A DNA stretch of 10,006 nt from Acidobacteriota bacterium (GCA_028873155.1 JAGWML010000107.1:1-10006); one strand, 5' to 3'; positions 1 through 5,953 are shown, counted from the stretch's first letter. Notes: generated from the sequence alone by a model not told the origin. Numbers and translations are program-made.

Positions 1-73
1 AGGCGTGTAGACGTTCTTTGAACGAGCGGTGGGTCATGGGGAAGGCTGCGGCAGATTCGGACGCCGCTCTCAT
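1..73 (-). CDS. Possible 5' end of a truncated minus-strand gene, function unknown
   Basis: An open minus-strand frame begins with ATG at 73 and runs off the left edge after 24 codons. A second in-frame ATG lies at 37. The readable peptide starts MRAASESAAAFP and continues MTHRSFKERLHA. There is no clear Shine-Dalgarno sequence before either ATG. The fragment is too short to assign to any family. It is listed because the repeat-filled spacer at 74-398 looks like an intergenic region, which would place a gene start here. It could equally be a chance open frame. Confidence 0.28.
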   Translation of the reverse strand, partial: MRAASESAAAFPMTHRSFKERLHA

Positions 74-133
74 TGTATTGGAGGGATGGAGAGGGTGGAA
101 GGATGCAGCATATGTGGGGACTTCCAAAGGCAA

Positions 134-225
134 CCGCGGATCCTTCGACTCCCTGCGCTGCGCTCCGGTCGCTCAGGATGACAAGGTGTGGTGAGGATGA
201 CGAGGCGTGGTTTGCGTAGGATGAC
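134..225. repeat. REP-like intergenic repeat with three AGGATGAC copies
   Basis: A 50-base unit at 134-183 starts CCGCGGATCCTTCGACTC and ends GCTCAGGATGACA. It contains the GCGCTGCGC-type core that I recall in interspersed repeats of Acidobacteriota and other phyla. Its terminal AGGATGAC (175-182) recurs at 194-201 and 218-225, each followed by a GT-rich tract, so the 3' end looks like a decayed tandem array. No coding signal is visible here. The family assignment is from memory, while the repeated octamer is seen directly. Confidence 0.6.
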
Positions 226-251
226 AGCGGTGTGTGTGGTAGGGGTTGATT

Positions 252-283
252 CCCAGGTCTCAGAGGCGAGACCTGGGGCACCC
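252..283. repeat. REP-like palindrome with GGGGCACCC tail
   Basis: A perfect 10-bp inverted repeat, CCCAGGTCTC (252-261) and GAGACCTGGG (268-277), flanks a 6-nt loop. It is followed by GCACCCGGC. The flanking pattern 'TTCCCA...TGGGGCACCCGGC' recurs in the next repeat. It lies downstream of the GH105 gene when read on the minus strand, but no T-run follows the stem on that strand, so a classical terminator role is not supported. Confidence 0.65.
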
Positions 284-315
284 GGCACGCGGTATCCGGC
301 GGAGGTTTGTGGTTT

Positions 316-390
316 CCCACCCTTCCCGCAGAAAGCGCGGGAAGGATGGGGCACCCGGCGGAAGTGGGGAGTGGATTCCCAGCACCCGGC
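316..390. repeat. Second REP-like palindrome plus a stem-less remnant
   Basis: The arms CCCACCCTTCCCGC (316-329) and GCGGGAAGGATGGG (337-350) pair over 14 positions with one C/A mismatch around a 7-nt loop, then GGGCACCCGGCG follows. At about 374-390 the flanks of the same unit occur joined together (GATTCCCA then GCACCCGGC) without a stem, as if the hairpin had been deleted. With the unit at 252-283, this makes three consecutive copies of one element in 150 bases. The gene-free stretch 74-398 holds nothing else I can identify. Confidence 0.65.
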
Positions 391-398
391 GGGGGCTT

Positions 399-1493
399 TT
401 AGCGCAGGAGGGCGGAGGCGGCCCAGAGGACGGGGGCCTGGCCGTGGAAGTCGCCGGTGCGGCGGTGGCGGGTGAGGTAGTAGGTGAGGTCGTTCTTTTT
501 GCCGGTGCCTTCGCAGACGTTGGTGACGTCGGCGTTCTGGTCAACGTAGCCGACGACGGCGATCCAGGCGCGGCGGGCGGCGGGGCCGTAGGTGGGCGCG
601 TCGAGCCAGCCGTTCTTTACGCCAGTGATGAGGGCGAAGGTGAACATGGCGGAGCCGGAGCTCTCAGGCCAGGCTTCTTCGTGGTCGAGGAGCTGACGCC
701 AACTGCCGTCTTTGCTCTGGTATTGGAGCAGAGCGGCCATCATCTTCTGATAGCCGGCGAGGATACGGGCGCGCTGGGGGTGGTCCGCAGGGAGGGTGCG
801 TAGCATCTCAGCCATGCCGGCGGCGAACCAGCCGTCTCCTCGGGCCCAGTAGTAGGGCACATCGGCGGCGTGGAAGAAGAGGCCGTTGGGCTGCTGGAGC
901 TTGTCGAGGTAGGCGACCATTTCGTTGGCGTCGCGGTCGAGATATTTGCGATCGCTGGTGGCGCGGTAGGCCTCCAACTGGAGCATGGTGAGCATGTACA
1001 TGTCGTCGACCCAGAAGCGGGTTTCACCGGAGAGGCCGTCGGGCGTGGGGTTTTCCCACTGGCGGTCGGCCCAGTATTTGCCCTCGGCGAGGTATTTGGG
1101 GTCGTGGGTCTGGATGGAGATTTCGAGCGGGACGACGCCGAAGATGGAGTCATCGACGTGATGACGAATGGGGCGGCGTGAGGCTTCAGGGCCGTCGGGC
1201 ATGAGGGGCGCAAAGCGCTGGACGAGTCCGGTGCGGAGGGCGTCGTCGTGGGTGAGGTCTGCGAAGGTGAGCGCGCCGTACCACGTGGCCACCTCAGCGT
1301 AATGGATGGTGGAGGTGTACTGGTGCGGGCTGGAGACGAAGTGGTCGGCGAGGCGCTTGCCCACTTCCTGCGGCGAGTCGCCGGCGGGCCAGTTGGAGAA
1401 GTAGTCGGTGGCCTGAGTGGGCTGAGCCCCAGCGTGGCCGAGAGAAATGACTGCAAGCGAAGCAAGCGCGAGAGCAAAGCGGCGGAACTTCAT
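399..1493 (-). CDS. Secreted GH105-type unsaturated rhamnogalacturonyl hydrolase
   Basis: This 364-residue protein belongs to the GH88/GH105 (YteR/RhiN) clan. These enzymes remove the unsaturated galacturonyl residue from oligosaccharides made by rhamnogalacturonan lyases, by hydrating its double bond. Residues 1-23 form a signal peptide ending AGA, so the enzyme is probably periplasmic. The rest fits an alpha/alpha barrel. Visible family motifs are RFWVDDMYM (159-167), whose Asp pair should hold the catalytic acid/base equivalent to YteR Asp143, YYWARGDGW (214-222), WPESSGSAMF (275-284) and the C-terminal HGQAPVLWAAS (350-360). The length is normal. The ATG at 1493 has a GAGGAG ribosome site 7 nt upstream. 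No other pectin gene lies in the window, so the exact substrate (rhamnogalacturonan, other uronides) is uncertain. Confidence 0.85.
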   Translation of the reverse strand: MKFRRFALALASLAVISLGHAGAQPTQATDYFSNWPAGDSPQEVGKRLADHFVSSPHQYTSTIHYAEVATWYGALTFADLTHDDALRTGLVQRFAPLMPDGPEASRRPIRHHVDDSIFGVVPLEISIQTHDPKYLAEGKYWADRQWENPTPDGLSGETRFWVDDMYMLTMLQLEAYRATSDRKYLDRDANEMVAYLDKLQQPNGLFFHAADVPYYWARGDGWFAAGMAEMLRTLPADHPQRARILAGYQKMMAALLQYQSKDGSWRQLLDHEEAWPESSGSAMFTFALITGVKNGWLDAPTYGPAARRAWIAVVGYVDQNADVTNVCEGTGKKNDLTYYLTRHRRTGDFHGQAPVLWAASALLR

Positions 1494-1523
1494 TGACGGC
1501 TCCTCAGATGGATATGGATTGCG

Positions 1524-1646
1524 CTACTGCTGGGTGGAGTTGGGGCGGGACGGCGCGGGTGGCGGTGGCGGTTGCTTCTTCTCCGGGCTGGAGACACCGA
1601 AGCACATGAGAAAGAAGCGGAAACCTTTGCGAAGGGCGTCGAGCAT
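1524..1646 (-). CDS. Possible 40-residue proline-rich small protein
   Basis: A short minus-strand frame begins with ATG at 1646 and ends at TAG 1524. It encodes MLDALRKGFRFFLMCFGVSS followed by a charged, then proline-rich tail (PEKKQPPPPPAPSRP) and NSTQQ. Most codons end in G or C, as in the neighbouring genes, and the peptide has an amphipathic or hydrophobic N-terminal half (FRFFLMCFGV) like a small membrane-associated protein. No good ribosome site precedes the ATG. It sits between the cytochrome c gene and the GH105 gene, on the same strand. Function is unknown. A chance ORF in GC-rich DNA is a real alternative. Confidence 0.35.
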   Translation of the reverse strand: MLDALRKGFRFFLMCFGVSSPEKKQPPPPPAPSRPNSTQQ

Positions 1647-1677
1647 GGTGGCGATCCGGGTGATGCAGGTAGGAGGG

Positions 1678-1703
1678 GTCATCCTGCGCGAAAGCAGGAT
1701 GAC
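1678..1703. repeat. Perfect hairpin related to the REP-like repeats
   Basis: GTCATCCTGC (1678-1687) and GCAGGATGAC (1694-1703) form a perfect 10-bp stem with a GCGAAA loop, starting 9 bases past the cytochrome c stop codon. The nonamer GTCATCCTG is the reverse complement of the end of the repeat at 134-183, so this is probably a minimal member of the same family. It could fold in the transcript and attenuate or stabilise the cytochrome mRNA, but no U-tract follows on the minus strand. Confidence 0.6.
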
Positions 1704-1711
1704 CGCCGGGT

Positions 1712-2272
1712 TTATTTGGCCGGTACTGCGGCCGGAGCCGGAGCGGAGGCGACGGGACGCAGGAGGTCGAGCGCAGCGGGCGGCAGGGGCTTGTCGGCGT
1801 TGGCGAGCAGCAGGCTGACCTGCCACATTTCGGTTTCAGTGAGCTGCTTGTCGTAGGCGGGCATGCCGGTGAGGCGGATGCCGTTATAGACCTTCCAGTA
1901 GGTTTCTCCCGGCGGGTCATCGCTGACGCCGACGACCTGGCCGCCGTGATGGGGCTGCCAGAGGGGCGGGGCATCGGGGAACATGTTCTTGCCAATCTGC
2001 GAGGGCTCGCGGTACATGCCGTGGCAGAAGGCGCACTTCTCGACGTAGATGTGAGCGCCGGCGACGAGGGTATCGCCGGTGGGCTGGATGGGCGGCTCCG
2101 CGATTTTCTCACGGTCGATGCGCGCGTTGAGGGCGACGTGGGTAATCTGGCGCTCCATGGGGAAGGGCTTATCGGCAACGGCGACGGGCAGGCTGCCGAA
2201 TTTGAAGTAGAGCAGGCCGGCCACGGGGACGAGGAGCAGGCCAATGACAATGCCAAGCAAAAGACGCGACAT
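1712..2272 (-). CDS. Membrane-anchored monohaem c-type cytochrome
   Basis: This is a 186-residue class I-like cytochrome c. Residues 4-22 form an uncleaved signal anchor (LLLGIVIGLLLVPVAGLLY), so the haem domain faces the periplasm. The haem-binding motif is CAFCH at 80-84. The likely sixth ligand is Met137 in RLTGMPAY. The C-terminus is Ala/Pro-rich. The start at 2272 is chosen because GGAGGT lies 10 nt upstream and the anchor begins there. The frame extends upstream to 2449, but that extension does not look like protein. The role is presumably electron transfer to a terminal oxidase or from a dehydrogenase. No oxidoreductase partner gene is in the window, so its partner is unknown. Confidence 0.85.
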   Translation of the reverse strand: MSRLLLGIVIGLLLVPVAGLLYFKFGSLPVAVADKPFPMERQITHVALNARIDREKIAEPPIQPTGDTLVAGAHIYVEKCAFCHGMYREPSQIGKNMFPDAPPLWQPHHGGQVVGVSDDPPGETYWKVYNGIRLTGMPAYDKQLTETEMWQVSLLLANADKPLPPAALDLLRPVASAPAPAAVPAK

Positions 2273-2523
2273 GAATCGAGAAACCTCCGTGGCCTTCCAT
2301 CGTAAGGGATGGGCGCGGGAGCGAGCCATCGAATCAGCCGGGAGGGGAAGAAAAATTTGAGGGATGCACGTGGCAGAGCAGGCGGCAGAGGTGCAAAGAG
2401 CAGATTGTCGCGTCCAAGGATGGAGCGGGCAAACGCAAGGGCAGTTCAAGATGATTTAATACCTATTGGGGGAGCGCTTCCAAGCGGGTGCTTCCGTCAA
2501 GTTCTGGAGGGTTCCCGAAAGCG
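2273..2523. other. Divergent intergenic region between cytochrome c and outer-membrane protein
   Basis: This spacer must hold both divergent promoters. The minus-strand side carries GGAGGT for the cytochrome. On the plus strand there is an extended -10-like TGATTTAAT at 2452-2460, with no recognisable -35 box. The plus-strand frames here have no convincing start and no protein-like composition. No Crp-type palindrome of the kind found at 4746 was seen. Confidence 0.45.
2452..2460 (+). promoter_or_regulatory. Candidate extended -10 promoter for the outer-membrane protein
   Basis: TGATTTAAT is a TG-n extended -10 with a hexamer matching TATAAT at five of six positions. It lies 63 bases before the ATG at 2524. 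No -35 hexamer is evident at 16-18 bp. A start site near 2467 would give a leader of about 57 nt. Confidence 0.3.
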
Positions 2524-3270
2524 ATGGTTTTTATCCGCCGTTCTATGGTTTTGCTGGCACTGCTGTTGCCGGCCTTTGTGGCAGTGCATGCGGAAACGAC
2601 AGAGTCGAGCAGCACGAGCGCGCCTGTGGATGGGCAGGGCCAGGCACAGACATCGGCTGCGAACCAGTCGCAGATGAGCGTGCAGGAGCGCATCCGGCTG
2701 CGGCGCCAGCAGCGCGAGGCGCAGACGATCCACGACACCTATGCGCCAGAGTGGGAAGCATATCTCGGGATGGGGTATCTGCGCTTCATTCCCGGGCCGA
2801 ACAAGCAGCGCGTGGCCTACTATGCGTGGGACACGGGCGTGACGCGGTACCTGAACGAGCGCCTGGGCGTGACGGCGGATATGCGCGGCTACTATGGCAC
2901 GGCGTATGTGGGGTTGAACTTTGCTGCGATCACACGGCCTGCGATCAGCGAATACACGATGACCGCGGGCCCGGTGTATCGACTGTACATGCGGCCAAAG
3001 TACTCGGTGGCCGTGCGCGCGCTGGGCGGAACGGCGCTGGGGAATTTCTCGAGCGACACGAACGGCTTTGGGGGCCCGGCGCTGGGGCTGTATCCGGATG
3101 GGTGGACGTACGCGTTGAGTCCGAGCCTGATAGGCGAAGCGAATATCAGCCCGAATCTTTCGCTGCGGCTTTCGGGCGACGACATGCTGACGGGCTTCGG
3201 GTCGTCGACGCAGAACAGCTTCGGGTTTAACTGGGGCCTGGTGTACCGGTTCGGCAAGAAGCTGAAGTAA
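2524..3270 (+). CDS. Exported, probably beta-barrel outer-membrane protein of unknown function
   Basis: This 248-residue protein is not one I recognise to family level. Residues 1-23 (MVFIRRSMVLLALLLPAFVA, then VHA) are a signal peptide. Residues 24-52 are a Ser/Thr/Gln-rich linker, and 53-67 are strongly basic and Arg/Gln-rich (RIRLRRQQR). From about 76 to the end the sequence alternates aromatic and small residues in short strands (WEAYLGMGYLRFIP, YYAWDTGVTRYLNERLGV, FGFNWGLVYRF), as in 8-10-strand outer-membrane barrels. The final strand ends VYRFGKKLK, so the barrel-assembly signal is followed by a short basic tail. ATG 2524 is chosen for the signal peptide and for GGAGGG at 2506-2511. 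A GTG at 2488 would only add 12 residues before the signal. It is monocistronic, with its own terminator. Confidence 0.75.
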   Translation: MVFIRRSMVLLALLLPAFVAVHAETTESSSTSAPVDGQGQAQTSAANQSQMSVQERIRLRRQQREAQTIHDTYAPEWEAYLGMGYLRFIPGPNKQRVAYYAWDTGVTRYLNERLGVTADMRGYYGTAYVGLNFAAITRPAISEYTMTAGPVYRLYMRPKYSVAVRALGGTALGNFSSDTNGFGGPALGLYPDGWTYALSPSLIGEANISPNLSLRLSGDDMLTGFGSSTQNSFGFNWGLVYRFGKKLK

Positions 3271-3345
3271 GCGGCAACGCTCGCGGCTGGGACAAAGCCT
3301 GGGCCTGTTTCTGCGAGCGCCATATGTCAGTGTCCATCGACGAGT

Positions 3346-3386
3346 GAATGGCCGGGAAGGTTCAACCTTTCCGGCCATTTTCTTTT
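3346..3386 (+). terminator. Strong intrinsic terminator
   Basis: AATGGCCGGGAAGG (3347-3360) pairs with CCTTTCCGGCCATT (3366-3379) over 14 bp with one G-U pair. The loop is 5 nt (TTCAA), and TTCTTTTCC follows. It ends transcription of the outer-membrane protein gene about 80 bases after its stop. The reverse strand lacks a U-tract, so it is probably not an efficient terminator for the convergent MFS gene. Confidence 0.85.
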
Positions 3387-3480
3387 CCTGCGCGATTGCG
3401 ACGGTTCGGGCCTGAACGAGCCCGGATCTCTGGTGAATCTCCATCTCAGGGTCTAAGCCCACGGCTCCCTACGATGACGG

Positions 3481-4707
3481 TCAGGCGGACATCTCCGCGC
3501 CTTTGGCTTCATGGCAGAGGGCGGCAAGGATGGCGAGCGTGACCGCGACGAGGACGACCGTGGCGGCGAGGACGGCGGAGTAGCTGCCGGACCACTCGGC
3601 CAGGCGGGCCTGGAGGACACCGTTCCATGAAGTGACGAGTCCGCCGAGCTGGTAGGCGAGGCCGGGGGCGGTGGCGCGAACGGGCGCGGGCGAAAGCTCG
3701 GTGAGATAGGCGGGCACGACCCCCCAGGCACCCTGGACCATGAACTGCATAAGAATTGCGCCAGTGGCGAGGGTGACGGCGGAGTGCCCGTAAGCCCAGA
3801 GCGGGATAACGGGCAGAGCGAGGAGCGCGGCGGTGACGATGGCGCGCTTGCGGCCCCAGTTTTCCGAGAGCATACCAAAGACAAAACCGCCGGCGATGGA
3901 GCCGAAGCCGTAGAGGACGCCGATGAGGCCGACGGTTTGCGGCGTGAGGTGCATCTGGACGGCGAGGAAGGTGGGGTAGACGTCCTGCGTGCCGTGGGAA
4001 AAGCTCATGAAGGCGGTCATGAGCACGATGAGGAAGAGGAAGCGGGGCAGGAACTCGGCGATGTGGGCGGGGATGAGACGCGTGGAGGCTTTGGGTTTCG
4101 GCGCGGCGGCGCGGGCGAGCCAGACGGGGCTCTCCTGGACGCGGGACTGGATATAGAGGACGAGGAGCGCGGGGCTGGCTCCGACGAGGAAGAGGCCACG
4201 CCAGCCGATCCAGTGAAAGAGCAGGCCAAAGGCGGCGGAGGCGAGGATGGAGCCGAGCGCGTAGCCCTCCTGGAGGATGCCGCTGAAGGCGCCGCGTCCT
4301 TCTTTGGGGAGGGATTCAAAGGTGAGGGCAGCGCCAACGCCCCACTCGCCTCCCATGGCGATGCCGAAGAGGGCGCGCAGGGCGAGCAGGACGGGGAGCG
4401 AGGGAGCAAAGGCGCAGGCGAACTCGATGACGGAGAAGCTGAAGATGTTGAAGACGAGGATGGGGCGGCGGCCGTAGCGGTCGGCGAGGAGGCCGAAGAG
4501 GAGCGCGCCGACGGGACGGAGGGCCTGCGTCCAGAAGACGGCGCCGAGGACGGCGGAGGGGCGCGTGTGGAAGTCGGCTGCGATGGCCTTGACACAAAAG
4601 ATGAGCAGGAAAAAGTCGAGGCTGTCGAGGGTCCAGCCGAGGAAGGAGGCGATGAAGGTGTGGCGCTGCGCGGAGGTGAGGCGGCGGAAGTCTTGCAGGA
4701 AGGACAT
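3481..4707 (-). CDS. MFS permease, SHS/JEN type, probably a monocarboxylate:proton symporter
   Basis: This 408-residue, 12-helix inner-membrane transporter has the MFS loop motif FGLLADRYGRRPIL (71-84) and its repeat GMLSENWGRKRAI (278-290). It also has GIAMGGEWGVGA (115-126) and QESPVW (191-196), typical of the sialate:proton symporter (SHS) family that includes lactate permease Jen1. Residues 234-246 (MSFSHGTQDVYPT) match the Jen1 signature Nxx[ST]Hx[ST]QDxxxT at every fixed position except the first (Met for Asn). Lactate, pyruvate or another monocarboxylate is therefore the best guess. ATG 4707 (MSFLQ) is chosen because the frame's earlier ATG at 4782 would translate through the operator. 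There is no ribosome site before 4707, and a TGCTATCCT box ends only 7 nt away, so the mRNA may be leaderless. It is divergent from the Usp gene at 4973. Confidence 0.8.
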   Translation of the reverse strand: MSFLQDFRRLTSAQRHTFIASFLGWTLDSLDFFLLIFCVKAIAADFHTRPSAVLGAVFWTQALRPVGALLFGLLADRYGRRPILVFNIFSFSVIEFACAFAPSLPVLLALRALFGIAMGGEWGVGAALTFESLPKEGRGAFSGILQEGYALGSILASAAFGLLFHWIGWRGLFLVGASPALLVLYIQSRVQESPVWLARAAAPKPKASTRLIPAHIAEFLPRFLFLIVLMTAFMSFSHGTQDVYPTFLAVQMHLTPQTVGLIGVLYGFGSIAGGFVFGMLSENWGRKRAIVTAALLALPVIPLWAYGHSAVTLATGAILMQFMVQGAWGVVPAYLTELSPAPVRATAPGLAYQLGGLVTSWNGVLQARLAEWSGSYSAVLAATVVLVAVTLAILAALCHEAKGAEMSA

Positions 4708-4714
4708 CAGGGGG

Positions 4715-4723
4715 AGGATAGCA
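4715..4723 (-). promoter_or_regulatory. Candidate extended -10 for the MFS gene
   Basis: Read on the minus strand, TGCTATCCT is a TG-n extended -10 (hexamer four of six to TATAAT). The -10 lies about 36 bp from the centre of the Crp-type box at 4746-4761, close to but not exactly class II activation spacing. Transcription would start about at the ATG of the permease gene, explaining the missing ribosome site. Confidence 0.35.
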
Positions 4724-4745
4724 GAGGATGAGGGCGCACTGGCGA

Positions 4746-4783
4746 TGTGATGCAAATCACATGCTGAGGTGAAAGGTGTCACT
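4746..4783. promoter_or_regulatory. Tandem Crp/Fnr-type operators between the MFS and usp genes
   Basis: TGTGATGCAAATCACA (4746-4761) is a perfect match to the Crp consensus TGTGA-N6-TCACA and also holds the FNR-like core TGAT-N4-ATCA. The palindrome extends one base each side. Six bases further lies GGTGAAAGGTGTCACT (4768-4783), matching eight of ten consensus positions including both GTGA/TCAC cores. The centres (4753.5 and 4775.5) are 22 bp apart, about two helical turns, so two dimers would sit on the same face. The pair recurs before the second usp gene at 8453-8490. A site centred at 4775.5 would be at -41.5 for a plus-strand start near 4817. The strong box also faces the MFS gene. The likely ligand is the regulator encoded at 6640-7353. 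Confidence 0.8.
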
Positions 4784-4972
4784 GCCGGGTGGTTGCGGGG
4801 CCTTCAAACTGAACAGTTAATGGGCAAGGTCCAGGCGCCGGAAGCGGCGCCATGGCGCTTTCAGGGTGGGCTCGGGCGGTGTCACGCAGGTGAGGCTGTG
4901 CGGTGCCCAAGAGTAGGTATGCGTCCGGCGGGGACGGCCGAATGCGCGAGGCGAGTAAGACCGGAGGCGGCG
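4784..4972 (+). other. Long usp leader region with a hairpin
   Basis: This holds the plus-strand promoter and 5' leader of the Usp gene. CAAACT at 4805-4810 is a weak -10 (three of six) at the spacing expected from the proximal operator. GGCGCCG (4834-4840) and CGGCGCC (4845-4851) form a 7-bp stem with a GAAG tetraloop. The frame is open upstream of the chosen start from 4769, including ATG 4820, but the predicted extension is Arg/Cys/Pro-rich and unlike a Usp N-terminus. A leader of roughly 150 nt would be unusually long compared with the second usp gene. Confidence 0.35.
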
Positions 4973-5872
4973 ATGAGCATTCGAAATGGCCTGAAGACAA
5001 TTGTGGTGGCGACGACGCTGGATGGCGGTTCGGACGGGGCGCTGGAGTACGCGCGGAAGCTGGCGGGCGCATATGGAGCGCGGATTGTGCTGGCGCATGG
5101 GCTGGACCCAGTGGAGTACGCGGCAGTGGAGGGCGTGCCGGGGCGGGTGCTGACGAAGCTGCCGGAAGAGGCGCAGGCGACGCTGGAGCGGATGGCCGCG
5201 GATCTGCTGCAGGCGGGGATCCCGAGCCATTCGGAGGTGCGGCAGGGCGAAGTAACGGAGATGCTGGTACGGGTCGCCAAGCAATATGACGCGGGGCTGA
5301 TCCTGGTGGGCACGAAGGGGCGGTATGGAGCGGGGCCGGTGCTGGTAGGGAGTGTGGCCGAGCAACTGGTGCGCGTGGCTCCGTGCGCGGTGATGGCGGT
5401 GGCGGCGGACTGGAACTCCGGGCAGTTTCGGCCGGTACCAGGCGGTCCGGTGTTGCTGGCGATGGAGAAGAACGAGGCTTCGCATGCGGCGGTGGAGACG
5501 GCAGTATCGCTGGCGGAGAAGTTCAACCGGCCGTTGCTGGTGGTGCATGCGCGGACGGCGGCCGAGGCATCTGCGTTTTTGAACCCGTGCGCGACGACGC
5601 TGGAAGAATTTGGGATTCACGCGACAGGCGATGTGACGGTGCGCTGCATGGTGAAGGACGGAACGCCGGTGGATGCTGTGGTGGCGGCGATTGAGCAGAA
5701 CCGGCCCAGCGTGCTGGTGTTAGGCGTGAAGAGGACGAGCGGAACTCCTGGACGGCATGGGACGGCGTTTTCACTGCTGGCGCGGTCGCGGGTGCCCGTC
5801 ATCTGCGTTCCGCCGGATGCGGCGGAAGCGGTGGAAGCAGCGGAGAGCCAGGAGGCGATCGTCGGAAGCTGA
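4973..5872 (+). CDS. Universal stress protein, two tandem UspA domains
   Basis: This is a 299-residue cytoplasmic protein with two UspA folds, roughly 5-145 and 158-280. Domain 1 begins LKTIVVATTLDGGSDGALEYA. It carries the exact nucleotide-binding signature G-2x-G-9x-G-S at Gly113, Gly116, Gly126 and Ser127 (within GTKGRYG and VLVGSVAEQ), so it probably binds ATP. In domain 2 the corresponding segment (GVKRTSGTPG, 251-260) has lost the pattern, so that domain is probably structural. ATG 4973 is preceded by GGAGG 5 nt upstream and starts where Usp proteins start. Usp proteins of this kind are induced by oxygen limitation or energy stress in other bacteria. The tandem operator upstream fits control by the nearby Crp/Fnr regulator. 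The HTH-less protein gene follows after 81 bp, and the two may be cotranscribed. Confidence 0.9.
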   Translation: MSIRNGLKTIVVATTLDGGSDGALEYARKLAGAYGARIVLAHGLDPVEYAAVEGVPGRVLTKLPEEAQATLERMAADLLQAGIPSHSEVRQGEVTEMLVRVAKQYDAGLILVGTKGRYGAGPVLVGSVAEQLVRVAPCAVMAVAADWNSGQFRPVPGGPVLLAMEKNEASHAAVETAVSLAEKFNRPLLVVHARTAAEASAFLNPCATTLEEFGIHATGDVTVRCMVKDGTPVDAVVAAIEQNRPSVLVLGVKRTSGTPGRHGTAFSLLARSRVPVICVPPDAAEAVEAAESQEAIVGS

Positions 5873-5884
5873 GGGAGCGAAAGC

Positions 5885-5899
5885 GGCCGCAGAGCGGCC
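5885..5899 (+). other. Short GC hairpin after the first usp gene
   Basis: GGCCGC, a 3-nt AGA loop, then GCGGCC form a perfect 6-bp stem 12 bases after the usp stop codon. It is followed by TAAATAG, not a T-run. It may weaken read-through or protect the usp mRNA 3' end, but it is not a convincing terminator, so cotranscription with the gene at 5954 remains possible. Confidence 0.35.
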
Positions 5900-5953
5900 T
5901 AAATAGATGCAAGCTCTGCGCCGACGCGTGCGGTGGAGGGCGAATTGTTGTAC

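Noticed and set aside
134..390. CRISPR array
   Set aside because: The repeats are few, of unequal length, palindromic with different stems, and lack regular spacers.
1248..1496. Plus-strand open frames antisense to the GH105 gene
   Set aside because: They mirror the GC-rich codon pattern of a well-supported gene, have no family motifs and no ribosome sites.
3278..3319. CGCTCGC...GCGAGCG inverted repeat after the outer-membrane protein gene
   Set aside because: Only 7 bp with a 28-nt loop. The downstream hairpin at 3346-3386 is a far better terminator.
3784..4731. 315-codon plus-strand frame opposite the MFS gene
   Set aside because: The translation is an extreme Glu/Gly/Asp-rich low-complexity shadow, while the minus strand encodes an unmistakable 12-helix transporter.
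4882..4893. TCACGCAGGTGA as another operator in the usp leader
   Set aside because: The half-sites are in the inverted order (TCAC-N4-GTGA), not the Crp/Fnr arrangement.
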